From assembly GCA_003008705.1 (NCBI GenBank), contig PDUO01000038.1, positions 372,001-436,000 of the forward strand: a stretch of 64,000 nt of DNA, given 5' to 3'. Both the position numbers and the translations under genes were made by a program. Shown here one piece after another: positions 10,968-23,606 of the stretch (position 1 is the stretch's first letter; every line of letters starts with the position of its first letter). Source of the DNA: Pezicula radicicola. Taxonomy: Eukaryota; Ascomycota; Leotiomycetes; Helotiales; Dermateaceae. The notes beneath the pieces are model-generated. The model worked only from the letters and a program-made list of their open reading frames with translations. It was not told where the DNA came from and ran no database searches.

Positions 10968-12292
10968 GGCTGATAGTTTTGGAGATGGGTTCTGGGGGTG
11001 AATGCTATTGAAAGTGTACTGTTTTGATAATGATGGTAATTTATTGACTGAGGGGGAATAGATAGATCATTCTTTGGGTTTTCGTGGGTGATAATGTCTA
11101 CTTATGGTCGTCGAGAATTAATACATATCCACTATTGCTGCGTCATTCTGCCCTGGTTGAGATGTCCTGCATGTTACGGATGCATGTTGCAGCCAGGTCG
11201 TTGATAGGCGGACCCGACAAAGTACTTCACATCTCCTTTGTGCCTTGATCTGAACTTCATGCCTCGCTTAACGAGTACGAATCTTGCGTAAGAGAGGTAC
11301 CAGTTCAAGAAGACGTTTGATTCTAAGATGCTACAACTGAAAATACACCTGAAATAAAGCATATACTTGGTTAACCTTCTAAACCACGAACGTCCAGTTT
11401 TCTCAAAACCAACTATTGAGTTTTAACCTAATCTAATTGACAGTGAGGTTCCCACTTTCAACCTAATAAAGAAGAGGCGGGCATAAAGTACCTCCGAGGA
11501 GACCGCGTATCAATAAACTGCATAAAGAAACAAGTGGTCTACGACCATCCAATAGTAACAAAGAGATGCCATTTCGATAAAAAGACCATACTATAGGTTT
11601 CTAGCAAACAGCCGGCAGTTCGCAAATGATACACGTGCTCTTGTTAACGGCTCTTATCTCATCCTTGAACTACGAGTACAAGTGGCGATGCTCTCCACAG
11701 ACCTTGATTTATTAAGCGAGTAACTATATTTAGCGCTGTGCTGTGCATACGACCTTGTCTCTCGAATCAGCCTCACCTTTCCTGTTCCCCACCATAGCAT
11801 CATTGGACTTCTGTTGTTGGGTTATATTATCACCAGTGTAATATGCTTGCACGTCACTTTTGTCGAGGTGTCACCACTAACTCTATCGGTGATACGAACA
11901 GATACACAGCACAGTACTCATCAACTAACATAGCGAGCACCTTAGAAATCAGGTCAGCAATACCAACTTTGCAGAGTATTTAATACTTAGTCAAGTTCTA
12001 TGGAAAAGAAAATTGATGACACTTCTTGCTCTTATATCATTGATAATACAGGTAACAATTTTATTGAACCACATCCAATTTAATTATATTTGCGAGATCC
12101 TGAGTTTTGTCGTATATATCGCTAAGTTTGAGATACAAGTATTGTTCTAGCTCATCTAGATTGAAGATCGAGAATCTTCCCTCTATTAATACAATTTTAT
12201 CATTTAATATTATACACAGGCCAAACTCGAAATCAGGAATTCGATAACCATCTACACATCGAATATTAAGAGGCATAGATTTTAGTCCCCTA
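10968..12292. other. Intergenic region without a recognised gene
   Basis: Promoter side of the DUF2278 gene, then sequence with frequent stops. A 71-codon frame at 12061-12276 (minus) has no recognisable motif. The missing N-terminal half of the HET remnant downstream was looked for here and not found. Confidence 0.5.
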
Positions 12293-12995
12293 GAGAAACA
12301 CTGGGATGATATAGTTAAACTCTATAGCCGTTCAGATCTCACTCTTCAAGAAGATAAGCTTGTCGCTATCTCCGGATTAGTACTTGTGGTACAGAACAAA
12401 CGAAAGATCAGTATTTTGCGGGTATTTGGCGGAGGGATATTTTGAGGGATTTGCTATGATTTGTGGAAGAACCTCAGAGAGTTTTGAATTTGAAGAAAAG
12501 GTATAGAGCTGCATCTTGGTCTTGGGTTTCTCTGGATGGTAAGATCAAATTCCTCGCTCGTTCTTATAGCGGTACTGTTGCGACAATACAGGCGGTCTGT
12601 ACCGTAAGTGTTGATGATAAGCGCCCACCAACTGGCCAACTTAAAGATGGTGCTTGTGAGATTATCGCACCAGTAAGAAAGGTCATCAGGCACGAGAAGA
12701 GAGGAACCAAATTGCGGGTAGTTCCCAGTGACACTGTGGGAAATTTCGATAACCAAGTAGACTTTCTTCCTAACTTTATACCAGGTCAGTTTCCTGTTGG
12801 TATGATATGCATTCCTATTTTACATTTTTAACCACGGGGGGCAATGGTGGGTTTGGCTGGGCTGGTATTACAACCTACTAACCTACTGGTGAGTATCGGG
12901 ATGAGTATCGTCGGATTGGAGTTTTCCAGATATCTAGGAAGGATGAGATTGCTTCTTTCGATGGGCAGACTTGGATGGAGATTTCTATTGTTTGA
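12293..12995 (+). pseudogene. HET-domain gene remnant (C-terminal half only)
   Basis: Reading in three frames recovers the usual order of a HET protein's C-terminal half. HWDDIVKLYSR..DLTLQEDKLVAISGL comes first (about 12299-12382). After a 1-nt shift follows QYFAGIWRRDILRDLL, a TGA (12457-12459) where the family has Trp, then FVEEPQRVLNLKKRYRAASW, SWVSLDGKI, and later GLVLQPTN. After another shift the end reads DEYRRIGVFQISRKDE to TGA at 12993-12995. The catalogue of one nonsense codon and two frameshifts, plus the absent N-terminal HET core (LSYxWG, WIDxxCI), shows it is dead. It ends only 70 bases from the 3' end of the opposite amine oxidase gene. Confidence 0.82.
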
Positions 12996-13064
12996 ACCGG
13001 CCAACCAAGCTATCAACCAGGCGCTACGGTATCTATTCTTTCTTCCGTCTCACAAAAACACAAT

Positions 13065-15317
13065 TCACAACTTCGGCACGCTCTTCTCTTTCGCACAACA
13101 ACTCTCATCAACCTTCTCCACCGTTCCCCCTGCAAGAACACTCTGGTTAAAACTCTGTCTTGAAGCCGGAACATCTAGCGCAGGATTCTTCTCAAAGAAA
13201 CCACTCGGTTTCAACCCGACCCTTATAGTCTCAACCGGCATAACAGGGAAATCCTCCGGTCTAGGATTATGCGTAAGACCAAAAGTATGCCAGAAAACAA
13301 GATCATCATTCTCAATATTATCAGGACGTTTAGACCACGCCGAGAGTCCTGTATCGGCTTTGGATTGATTTGTAAATTCTCCTGCGGCATAGAGTTCTTC
13401 GTCTTGGTATTTGGTCACCCAGATTGGTTTGGACGCGAAGTGGGCTCGTTTGTTGTTGAAAGATTCGGGAGACATTAGTAACATTTGACTTGGAACTGTG
13501 GATATTTTATAGGCGACGGGTTTTCCTGAGATGGCGTTGATCTTGGAATCATTTCGAATTTTGAAGATACGATGACGTTCTACGTTCGTTTCTGCTGAGC
13601 CTGCAGAACTGAGGATGGTTTCTTGAACGCCGTAGCCAACACCGAAGGGATTAAGGTCTTTGTCGACGGGGAGTGCCACGCTGTCTTCGTAGGTGACTGT
13701 ATTTTGGAAACCATCGATTGCAGGATCGATGCGCAGACTGAAGAGATGTTGATGGTATGCTGCCATTACACCGGGACCGACATTCGTTCCCCAGGGTACA
13801 GTAACACCTTCCTCGATTGGCATTGTTGAAAGGATTCCAGTAGCACGGACTTCAAATTCGATACCGGCGGCTTGGTCGAAGATCCAGGCAAAGATGTATT
13901 CATAGTTAGAGACGGTGCAGATTTGCTGGACCACTAGTTGCCTGTTGCGAACGACTGTGGCAGCAGAGGTGCGGTAGTTAGTGTGTTTGTGTTGGAGACC
14001 CCCATCTTGTTCGTGGAGACAAACCACGTTTTCCAGAAGAAGTGGCTCGCCGGACGAATTGACACGGTGCCCATTGAAGTACTTGATATGACCAAGACAG
14101 TCACAACCAAGAGACAGCTGGTTGGCAGTAACACCAAGCCCGACATCGCCAACGTCAAAGGCTTGCTTGCGGTGGTAAGGACGTCTGGGGTCGCCATATG
14201 GAACAGTCATTTCAGAGAGAGAAAGCCGGTAGAAGACATTGCGGCCATCGTAGCAGACATTGTACAAAATCATGCCTTCGCGACTGTTAAAGCCGACACG
14301 GAAGGTCCACTTTTGCCAGCTGACTTTTCGGTCTCCTTTGACGTCGAATGAGGGACCTTCTGGTTGCTTGACAATATAGGGCTTGAGGTCAGCTCGCTCG
14401 CCCATCCCATGGAGATCATGAGCATATTCTACTGCCTTGACGACTTTCCATGGTTTAGTCTCGAAGAATTTCTCATCGGCTCCAGAAGGAAGGTAATCCA
14501 TCCGGACGAGTTCATGGGTCACGCCATCGAAGACAGGTGAGAAGGTTAGAGGCAGAGAGTAGTGGTTTGTTTCTGGGTGATCGCACTCCATCAAGTACAT
14601 GTAGCATTGGAAGAGGCGGCGGTTTTCGTTAATGTCGTCGGTACCATATATCCAAGGATCATTACAGACTGTGAAGCCAGGTGGGAGCTTGAGTTTAGCG
14701 ATTTCTGCGATGACAGCGGGATGTTGGAGACAGAGCTTCTCAATATCGATCATTTCATCGACGTCTGCTGGTCCCTAGTATTATATTAGTTGGACTTCGT
14801 AAAGTTCGGGTCAAGTGGCATACCTGTACTCCCTTTGGCAACTCCTTGATCTGTAGGACTTTTCCAGCAGATATAAATGCCTTTAGGAAAGCTCCCGTAT
14901 CCAGGCCTGGGTTTTTCATATTAGCTATAATTACTTTCAAAAATTCCACAGCTTAATTGTGAAGTAACGAGGAGGACTATGAGCTAGAGTGGGATCCTCT
15001 CAAGCACTGAAGTGGGAAACTCAATCAGCCCCTGTGACTGTCGGCTGGAAGCTAACTTCCCACAACCAGAGATCGAATAATTTCAAAACTGATAACATAC
15101 GATGGAACATAGCCTGCAGAATCCTCGCTGGCTTTTTGGGTAATGGGGTTCCTAATCTCTCAGCTTCGATATAAGGGATAACATCTCGCTTTACAGGCTC
15201 ATTGACATCAATAAGCTTGAATCTCAACTTGACGTCTGGAAATGAAGCATTTAGCAGAGTAACTGCTGTTTTGATTTCCTCAGCTGAAATTGGATCAAAT
15301 GGATGTGGGGAAGACAT
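13065..15317 (-). CDS. Copper amine oxidase (primary-amine oxidase)
   Basis: Oxidises primary amines to aldehyde, ammonia and hydrogen peroxide. Three exons: 15101-15317, 14824-14906 and 13065-14774 (introns 194 and 49 nt), 669 residues. The junctions restore family text: QAMFHR + LDTGAFLKAF, and LPKGVQ + GPADVDEM. Key residues are the catalytic base Asp ~325 in LGCDCLG, the topaquinone precursor Tyr ~391 in TVSNYEY, the HxH copper pair in YHQHLFSLRID, and the third His in THNPRPEDFPVMP. The C-terminus is VPKL; PKL is a weak, non-canonical PTS1-like end, so peroxisomal location is possible but unproven. Length (about 670) is normal. There is no signal peptide. It lies head-to-tail with the ammonia-lyase gene on the same strand. 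Confidence 0.95.
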
Positions 15318-16155
15318 TTTGTGATATTTAGAAATGGTGGTACTGGTGCGGTCTGGCGTTTGGCGATGTGTGAATTACTCAGTAGTGTGTTAAATCAGGG
15401 GACTTGAGTGCATGACGGTGCCGAGAGTGTTAGAGATATTAAGATCCTGTGCTCCAATCTCCCCAGAGAAAAGTGAGAAGTGAAAATAAGACGATAGTCA
15501 AAAGTGAGAAAAACGAAGACGTTTTGCTTTATATGAACAAAATAGTTAAAGGCTAGGTTCTCCACATTTAGCAAGTACAAGCGCAAACTAGCGAACAACT
15601 AGGTGTATAGTCAACAAATTAAGAAGCTTGGTTCTTCTAGATTGTGGTTCACAGTTTGACAGTTTGGTAAGGAGGAAAAATTCGATTGCTCTAAAGGTGT
15701 CGGTAAATCCTTATCGTGCATTCAAAGTGGGAGTCGTCACCTCAATGCAGCTTCACAGCCCGGCTACTTAGGATTGGCGAGTCGTGCTTGAGGATTTCCG
15801 CCCGATCCGCCATCGAAAGTGGGGGATTTCTTGGAAGAATCAACATCGAATTGAAGGAGGTTGATTGGATGCTCTTCCCGAGATCTTGGAGTTTGCCAGC
15901 GTAAACAGCGGTCCGCATTACATGGTGCCCGGATATTCAAAAAGAATATCCGGAGGTGAGCTTCTTGTACCGTGCAATTGAAACCCGAAACGTTGCGATA
16001 AAAGAAAAAAAAAATTGCCATTCATTCCAGAATCGAGAGAAAAGATTGCACCAAAGTGTCTCTATCTTCTAAAGCAAAGTCAGGTCTCTATTTTGTCGGT
16101 ACCTTGTCAGTATATAGGTAACTCTCGTCATTCCCACCTTAAAAGGAGATCACTT
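15318..16155. other. Intergenic region upstream of the amine oxidase gene
   Basis: Promoter of the amine oxidase gene plus the 3' flank of the ammonia-lyase gene. It contains a poly-A run near 16005-16016. No coding frame or RNA gene was recognised. Confidence 0.5.
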
Positions 16156-18593
16156 TCAAAATGCTTTCGTCTTTTTGGAAGCTTGAAAGTCAGGTCGCCG
16201 TTTTGAACCCTTCAAACATTTAATAACAGGAACCATTAGCCTTCCGGATCTCAATGCTTCATGAATCACACTGATCTGAGAGCCAGTGGTTTTTAGCCTA
16301 CAACTAGTCCTCAAATCAAAGCCAACAAACTTTGGATCCGGGTGATCGCGAAGACCTCGATGAAATGGTACATTCAGTTCCTTCCGGACAAAATTGTACA
16401 TCTCCTTTGAAGCTGCACCTAGGTATTGCGAAGCGTCGCCGTGTGCCATATAATCCTCTCTGGCCGAAACAAAAAGTTCTTTGGCTGTTCTAGCTACATT
16501 CTCAGACCAGGTACGGATGAGGCCTAGAGGACTAAACATGGCGACTCCAGAGTCTGAGGCGTTGAAAATGATTTCTAGGAGGAACGATTGTAGGGATTTT
16601 GCAACAATGACAAAGCGGTCCGAGGAGTCCTTGCAACGTGTGGTAGAGAGGGAAGTGAGGATGGCAGGCCATAGGGTAGAGTACATTTGGTCTATCCGTT
16701 CCTCGGACATGATTGTGCCGAATGTTGATTTGGTGATTTGTTCGATAGCAGGTTTAAGGCAGTCAAGGAATGCAGCTTGCATGGCTCGCAAATCAAGAGC
16801 CTGACATAAAGAGTACAAATGAGCTGAGCACATGAGTGAGAGTACATCAACAGCAGTATGAGTATATCGTGCGGAAACTAGAGCAAGCGAGTTGATAGCT
16901 TGGTTGTTCATTTCTGCAGATTGAACATGACTGCTGACAGGGTTTGCAAGAAATGCTAACTCTGACATGTATGCTGCCATGTTAATATCAACGCCTTTCA
17001 GTGTATACGAAAGACTTGGCTCATCAGCTGCTAGGTTTGGGGGTAGACCATTATTTTGATGCACATCAAGCAGTTCCGAACTTTGGGCAAATATCATCTT
17101 CCCAATCATTTGTAGCGATAATCTCGTCTTCTCGGTTGACGACGTTACGGCGGCCGCTTGGAAATTTCCACCATGGTGCACCTTTCTGGTTGATACATCA
17201 ATTAAGGGATTATCCGTAGTTGAGTTGAGCTCCGTCGTTAATTGCTTGTGTGCAAGAAGGAGATCTTCTAGTTGGGGACCTATCCATTGTGACGATGTCC
17301 GAATGGCGTATCGATCCTGGCGAAGATGCCCGTCTTCATGACACTCATCTTTTCGTACAAGGCGTGATCCACGCAAAAAGGAAGTTATGTTCTGTGCAAC
17401 CTCAATTTGCCCAGAGTGTGGACGAACCTGCGCAATGAACGGGTCAAAGCTGGACGCTTCTCCTGCTAGAGCTTCAACACACATGGCGGTTAACACTTGC
17501 GATAATATTGCCAGATGATGGGCTTCGTGCAGAGCTAGAGAAGCTACACCAGACGAGACGGCGGTTCCATTCAGAACCCCCAAGCCCTCTTTTGCTTCGA
17601 ACACGACAGGAGCAAGCCTCAGCCGAGCCATTGCTTCATCTGCGGAAATGAGAATCCTGGATCCACTTTCTTTCCCATCAACCCATACTTGGACATCGGG
17701 ATTTCCTTGAAGAGTACCAGCAATATATGAAAGAGGACTCAAATCTCCAGAAGCTGATATACTGCCTCTCAATGGTACGAACGGAACGTAATTATGCTTC
17801 AGCAATGTAGCCAGCTTCTCAATGACAGACAGCCGCACTGCAGAATGCCCACGGACAAGAGAGTTGCAGCGAACAAGCATGGCGCTCCGGACCCAAGCCT
17901 CCGGCATCGATAGAGTATCAACTGGGTTTCCATTTGAGAGGGCTCGATCGAAAGGATGGACACGGGCGATATCGGAATTCGGCAGTACACCGCTTAGTTG
18001 CATCTGTAAGAGGCCAACCTGAAGAGCCTGAACTGAGTTTGTCCTCGTATCGGCACTGCCACCAAATCCTGTAGTAATTCCTGTGTTGCATCAGCATACG
18101 ATCCATATTACGGGAAAGAAAAATAGCCACCATAGAACGACTTTCCAGCACTAAGCTCGGTCTGCAAAAAGTGAACACTTTCTTGGATTTTCGAAGCAAT
18201 TGAGTCACTATCAATTGAAAACCCGGCGGCGTAGCTGTGAAAGGATCAGATTATGTTCGCGGTTAGGCCTGGTCTAAAGACTCACCGAGAAATCGCAACT
18301 AAATCTGGAATGTCCAAACTACCCCCATCAATCAAACTGATCTTCTCTCCTTTGCAAGACGCCAAGAACTTATCCCATTGCGAGATGACAAGTGCACGAT
18401 GTGTGTGAGCCATGCTTTTGTGGGCAAAATCGAAGGTTGCACGGCTGGGAGTTTGTCTTGACGTAGTTGATGTAATGATATCATCGATGGGTGCCGGTTG
18501 GAAAGGAGAAACCGCAATATCAATTTCCTTTTCTCTTATTGCCGAGGGAAAAATGTCCACTGCCTTTTCATCCACATATAGTATGATGGACAT
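16156..18593 (-). CDS. Phenylalanine/histidine ammonia-lyase family (MIO enzyme)
   Basis: Removes ammonia from an aromatic amino acid; fungal PAL-type architecture. Three exons: 18286-18593, 18131-18234 and 16156-18080 (introns 51 and 50 nt), 778 residues. The joins restore AISR/YAAGF and SFYG/ITTGFGGSADTRT. The prosthetic MIO group should form from Ala247-Ser248-Gly249 in GSISASGDLSPLSYIAG. Also visible are the catalytic Tyr in SFYG, RGHSAVR, NSTTDNPLID and NNGLPPNL. The substrate-selectivity pair that reads His-Gln in the Rhodotorula enzyme appears here as Met164-Gln165 (LLQMQLSG). ATG 18593 gives MSIILYVDEK; upstream in-frame codons lack ATG. Cytosolic by absence of targeting signals. Phenylalanine is the likely substrate, but the selectivity change leaves this open. 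Confidence 0.93.
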
Positions 18594-20337
18594 CTCGAAG
18601 ACTTTTACCTTGACCAGTGTATGTAAAGACTTGTTGGCTGTGAGCAAACACCAAAGCTTACCTACCTAAGGGAAGACAAGAAGGAAGGCTAGGGAACATG
18701 TAAAGAAATAGAAGAAAAGGCCGCAATGGCAATCTTAACTGGCGCTTGAAACCTACATGTGATGCTGGCAGATCCTAGCATCTCGCATATTGCATTTTTC
18801 GAACTGCGGCTGCGTCGTTCAAACTGAAATATTCGATACTTGGCCACATTATGTTTTGTAGGTCAACATGGGCTTCCACTCTGGCGCAGAATAGACAGCC
18901 ACAATGGGGAGAATATTGTCCACATCTACTTCTGGCTAGGTCTCCCCAAGCCTTGAGCTGAGACGAGAGGTGACTGCTCAAACTACCGGATCTTGGTGGA
19001 ACAACAATTGGTCATTCCCGATCTCCGAGCCGTTTACAACGGTCATATTTGATCACAGTATAAGTGTTAGTTGCATGTAGAATGCGCGGTGTTGCAGCAC
19101 CAAGGACCGGGGGGAAGCACTGCTATGAGATCCGCCCTCCAACAAGATGCCATGAGCTCCCCTGGTGTGTGGTGGCTTGGTAATAATGGAGCTGAGACAG
19201 ACGCATGGAGATTGGACATCTCATACTCTCGTACTGTATTGGCGGTGATTTGAGTCATTGGCTTCGAGACGAAGAAAGGTTGGAAGGATAAAAAGAAGCA
19301 ACGAAGAATCATGGAAGATGAAGATGGGTCTTGGTACTGTTACTCGCTGGACAAGGGATGTGTAGGCGAGAGGGCAAAGGTTGTGGTGGCGTCACGTGTA
19401 AATAGTTCCGTTCCCTGATTAGGTTAGTGTCAGTGTTTGGTCTGAATCGACCCTAAAGCTAGCCGTGTCAGGAATAGCGTCGATGCTAGTCAGCCTGAGA
19501 TACTACGAAATACACCTCCACCACCTCCACCAGCTTCAACACAACCTGACATGAAATGCTTTCTTTTTTAAGTCTCTTCTCCCGAAATTCAAACTGATGG
19601 ACAATACACCTTTGTTCTACACATTTCCCACTTGTTCTTGCGAGACATAGGTCGCCGACGGCCGACAGAACATGGCTTCGACTCCAAGCCCAGCCGCCAG
19701 CTGCCAAAATCGCAGTAATGTGATAGGTTTCTTCCGCTACACGCGCGCAACGCCTCTGAAAATAACCTCGAATACCGAGATCGGCAGGTATAGTTGATGA
19801 AGATCCGTACGTCGTACAACCTGCTTTGCAGGCTTGCCGTGCCTTCGAGTTCAACTCCTCGTGATATACGAAGGTACGGCTGCAGTGCACAACTACAAGT
19901 CATTCAGCAAAAAAAAGACCTCATTGGCCAATCCATCACCTGCACATCAAAGAGTCATCGTGCATAGTACTGCTGCAGTCTTCCACATGGCCGATGACGG
20001 AAGGTTGCACAAACATCGTATATCTCGCCCGCGCCTTGCGTAATCTCAAGTGCACTCATCCATTGAAGCGAAGACCATTACAACTAGACAATCTACTCGC
20101 CGAGTTTGGGCTGGCTGTGATGACCCCACATGTGTTGCTTACGAGGAAAGAAATTGGACGCCTCACCAGGAGAACCGAGATGAAATTGAGGACAGTATCC
20201 GGAGTGCTTAGCACAGAGTATGGATGGGAACGACACACCAATACCCCTCTGAAACGATTTGCCTTCGAACACATATTGGAAAAAGACGCCATATTTTTAT
20301 TACTTATTCTTTTCAGGAATTTCAACGCCGACTGACC
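18594..20337. other. Long intergenic region, promoter of the ammonia-lyase gene
   Basis: About 1.7 kb of mixed composition. Open frames at 19486-19903 (minus) and 19834-20335 (plus) lack recognisable motifs and overlap each other, so I treat them as chance. A GTCACGTG E-box-like word lies near 19391. Nothing else was identified. Confidence 0.5.
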
Positions 20338-21785
20338 CTAGCTGGCATTGGTTCCCGTGCCGGATGCCCCTACAGAACCTGCTTTTTCACCACCTAACCA
20401 CTGTGCTTCAAGGTCTTCAGAGAATCTGCTAGCTCTCTTATTTTGGAAAGACCCATTTGTCGGACTTTCAACGATTCCCCTTCCTATCACAGGCGTCGCC
20501 GCACCACTGGGGCCAGGCGTGCCGTCCGTCAAAGCATCGAAACCTCCCTGTTCTTCAATAACTTGAATTTCCTCTACCTCGACAGCCCTCTCTTCGACGA
20601 CTTGCGCTATTTTATGATTCGGATTCTGAGTCGGATCATTTTCAACGTCTCCATCCTGTCCTGGATTTGCCATCTCATATTCCAAGATCTTGATGAGCTT
20701 GTAGAAAGCCACAGCCATGACCGTCCCAACGAACGGGCCTATCCAATAAATCCAGTGAGTGGACTCAAAAGTGTGAGAGACCGCAGCGGGACCGAAACTG
20801 CGAGCCGGATTCAGGGAACCACCAGTGTAATATACACCGACAAGTTCGCCAATAAAGAGAGCCAAACCAATACCAATGGGAGCGATAAATGTAGCGCGGT
20901 GTTTCTCCTTTGCGAGCATTATTATCGTGAAGACCAGCTCAGCTGTACAAAAGGCTTCAATAAAGACTCCTCGTGCAAGAGATGTCCCCGCCGCAAGAGT
21001 GGTCTGCACATTAAAGGCCGTAGGAAAGATGGCTTTCACCAGAATGGATGCAAAACATGCACCGCTTAACTGAGCAATGAACAGGAGGACCGCTCGAACT
21101 GGGGGAAGTACTCCCAGCAGTGCGAGAGCGAGTGTGACCTGAAGCACGTGAGAAAGACGAATAACTTGTATGGGGAAAGCCCTCTTACGGCTGGATTGAA
21201 GAGGCCACCACTGATTCTGAAGAACACCCATGCATTTACCATGAGACTGAAGCCGAAGGAGATCGAGATGTAAAGAAGGGTGGTCAGGTTAAAACCGGTA
21301 GCCGCACCTGTCGTGGTACCGGTGGCGCTATTTCCCTGTGGAATATTTGCCACCCCCGTACCAGCGAAAGCAAAGAAAAGAAAAAGTGTAGTGCCTACGA
21401 ACTCTCCAATGACAGCGACAGTATCTACATTTTGTCAGTTAGATTTTCGTTCAAGATAGCACAAGGATACCATACGATTCTTCGCCTCACTGTTCATCCA
21501 TTTCGTCCATGGAAGTCGTAGTGGAATCGGATCCTCACTGTGCTTGCGCTTTAGACGACGTCGAATACGTCGACGTCGTCGACGCTCAGCATCACTGTCA
21601 GAAGACGAAGAATCATCGCCGTTGACATCTTCATCTTGTGACACGCTCCCTCCAATGGCGTGGTCGTTCTCTCGTTGGTGATTTTGTCTCCTACGAGCTC
21701 TAATCCCTTCAAGCTCAGCCCTGCCATTGTCATTCCTGGAGACACTGAACAGCGTATCTGGGGTTCTAGACGTTGAATCCGTCAT
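20338..21785 (-). CDS. Aquaporin (MIP family) with long charged termini
   Basis: Water or small-solute channel of the plasma or internal membrane. Three exons: 21476-21785, 21189-21424 and 20338-21138 (introns 51 and 50 nt), 448 residues. Splicing restores AKNHTVAVIGEFVGT and GGLFNPA + VTLALALLG. NPA box 1 is at about 180-182 and box 2 at 292-294 (GGSLNPARSFGPAA). The Arg after box 2 is the usual filter residue, which favours an orthodox water channel over an aquaglyceroporin. Six hydrophobic helices fill residues ~105-335. The N-terminal ~100 residues hold a Ser/Asp cluster and an Arg-rich tract (RRRRRRIRRRLKRK), and the C-terminal ~110 are acidic/Ser-rich. Both tails are probably cytosolic and regulatory. 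A typical channel core has 250-300 residues, so the tails are long. Confidence 0.93.
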
Positions 21786-22391
21786 CTCGGCGATCTTGTC
21801 CCCTTCACTTCCAACTTCTAATGTATGAAGTCAAACTGAAGTGGGAGGGTCGAGGTGTACATTCTGTTCGTTTGATGTCAATATTGGAAGAATGAGCTAA
21901 GTGGCGATCAGATACTTCGTCGATACGAGTGTGTTCGCTTCGGGGTGGTTTCGTGGAAGCATTATGGCTGTGTGGCTTGAACGATCCCCCGCCATCACAG
22001 ACTCGGCGATGGTACTATGCGATTTTTGGCTAAAGCGAGAACAAAATTTGCATGATGTCACGGGAATGCAGCATCAAACTTCTGCACAGCGCCGAAGGAA
22101 TGCGGAATTGTAAAAGTCTGGAGGTTTCATTTATTAGTACAGCTCTATTTGAGGAAACCACTATCGAGTTTAGAGTATGGCGCTACTTTTCAAGGTCTTC
22201 GAACGACATCTGGCCCAGCAGGCTGGTAAGTTTGAGCCCATACATTCGGCTATGCCCGGAAAATCGAAAGCTTATCAAGGACGAGTACGTTCTAGCACTC
22301 CTGCAGTACATTCCCTTAAAATTTCAACACCTAGCTTTGTACAAGACATAAAATCAGGGAATCAACGTAGAGTAGAGTAAGAAGCCTTCAT
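21786..22391. other. Intergenic region between aquaporin and glycine-zipper genes
   Basis: Promoter of the aquaporin gene and 3' flank of the next gene. No gene or structured element was recognised. Confidence 0.5.
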
Positions 22392-23606
22392 TCAATATCT
22401 CTCGTACCTCTCATATCTCTCCTCCCAACTACCTTTCCTTCCACCCCTAGTATCTCTTTCACCCTTTTCATAATAACTCCTTCCTTGATTCCTACTATCT
22501 CGACTCCTCTCAGAACCCCTCTCGCTTCCCCTTTCGCTATCCCCACCATATCTGCTGTTCCTACTTCCACTCTCCCTCCCATGAGAATATGCCACCCCCT
22601 GCTTCTTCTCTTCATATCGATCCACAGCAGCATTAACCGCAATTCCGCCCAACGCCGCTCCGATAACTGTGAGAAAAGCACTCCCACTCCCTTTCTTCTC
22701 CTTTGCAACATATGAACTATCATGCGCCTTTCTAGCTGCTAAGCCACCTAAAACTGCCCCCACAGCAGCAGCTCCAAGTCCAGTCGGCGTTCTGGAGAAG
22801 TGATCACGGAGATGCTCCTATAGTCAGAATCTCGGAATTAGTTTACCTGTTCTGTTAAATGTCGGGAGCAACTCAAACATGATTCAGGGGCAATGAGTAA
22901 ATCTAACTCAGAAGAGGTATATTTACTCCGAGAACTTGAGACTTACGTGGCCACCTCCAGGAGCGCGTTTTCCCATTTCCAAGCCACCAGCACGGGACCG
23001 TTTCTCTAGCTGACTTTGGCTTTGCCTATGGTGCTTGTGATTATCGCTGCGTGAGTATTCGCGTGAAGGAGAGCGCGACGAAGAGCTAGTGCTTCCTCGC
23101 CAATTTCGCTCATATCCAGGGTGAGAGGACGATCGCCGTGCTACGGCGTTTGGTCTCTTGTCTTCCTTCCTGCTCTTTGTACTCCTCACACTCTCCGCAT
23201 AGCTAGTTCTCCGTCTACCATACCTCAAATCATCATCATCATCACTCTCATACCTATTCCTCTCCCTCCTGTCCCTTACTGTCGCCCGCGGCAAAGGTTG
23301 ACTCTTCAACGGCGTATTCTTCGTCGAATAGGACTGGGGTGACTGTTGACCGCCTTGTGCTGTATAACTCTGCTGGTTATAATAACTCCCAATCGGTGGT
23401 GGCGGAGTAGGCCTCTGCGGCTTATACAAAGCAGATAATGAAGTATACTGAGGCCGTAGATCTGGTGGGAGGGAACTATTTGATCCTTCATTCGGCGGCT
23501 CATTAGACATCTGAGCTTGCCACTTAGCTACTGTCTCAAAAGTAGTAGGCAGGGTTTGGGGGAGTTGAGCTTCCAGGGGAAGTGTTGAAGAGTATGGAGG
23601 AGACAT
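22392..23606 (-). CDS. Glycine-zipper protein with disordered N-terminus
   Basis: Two exons: 22947-23606 and 22392-22817, intron 22818-22946 (129 nt, GTAAGT donor), 361 residues. The N-terminal ~220 residues are Pro/Ser/Gln/Arg-rich with an Asp run (ESDDDDDLRYG) and are probably disordered. The second exon carries two Gly/Ala-zipper helices, GLGAAAVGAVLGGLAARKA and AFLTVIGAALGGIAVNAA, followed by an Arg/Ser/Glu-rich tail ending ERYERYERY. Glycine zippers pack in membranes, and fungal proteins of this layout are common but uncharacterised. ATG 23606 gives MSPPYSSTLPLEAQLP. The reading frame continues upstream to 23801 without clear conservation, so I used the first ATG downstream of a plausible leader. 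Function unknown. Confidence 0.8.

Noticed and set aside
12061..12276. 71-codon minus-strand frame
   Set aside because: No recognisable domain, no splice context, and lies in a region of decayed sequence.
12844..13368. 174-codon plus-strand frame overlapping the HET remnant and the amine oxidase 3' end
   Set aside because: Its second half is antisense to the amine oxidase; its first half is one frame of the broken HET gene.
19486..20335. Open frames on both strands between the ammonia-lyase and aquaporin genes
   Set aside because: They overlap each other, have no recognisable motif and no good start context.
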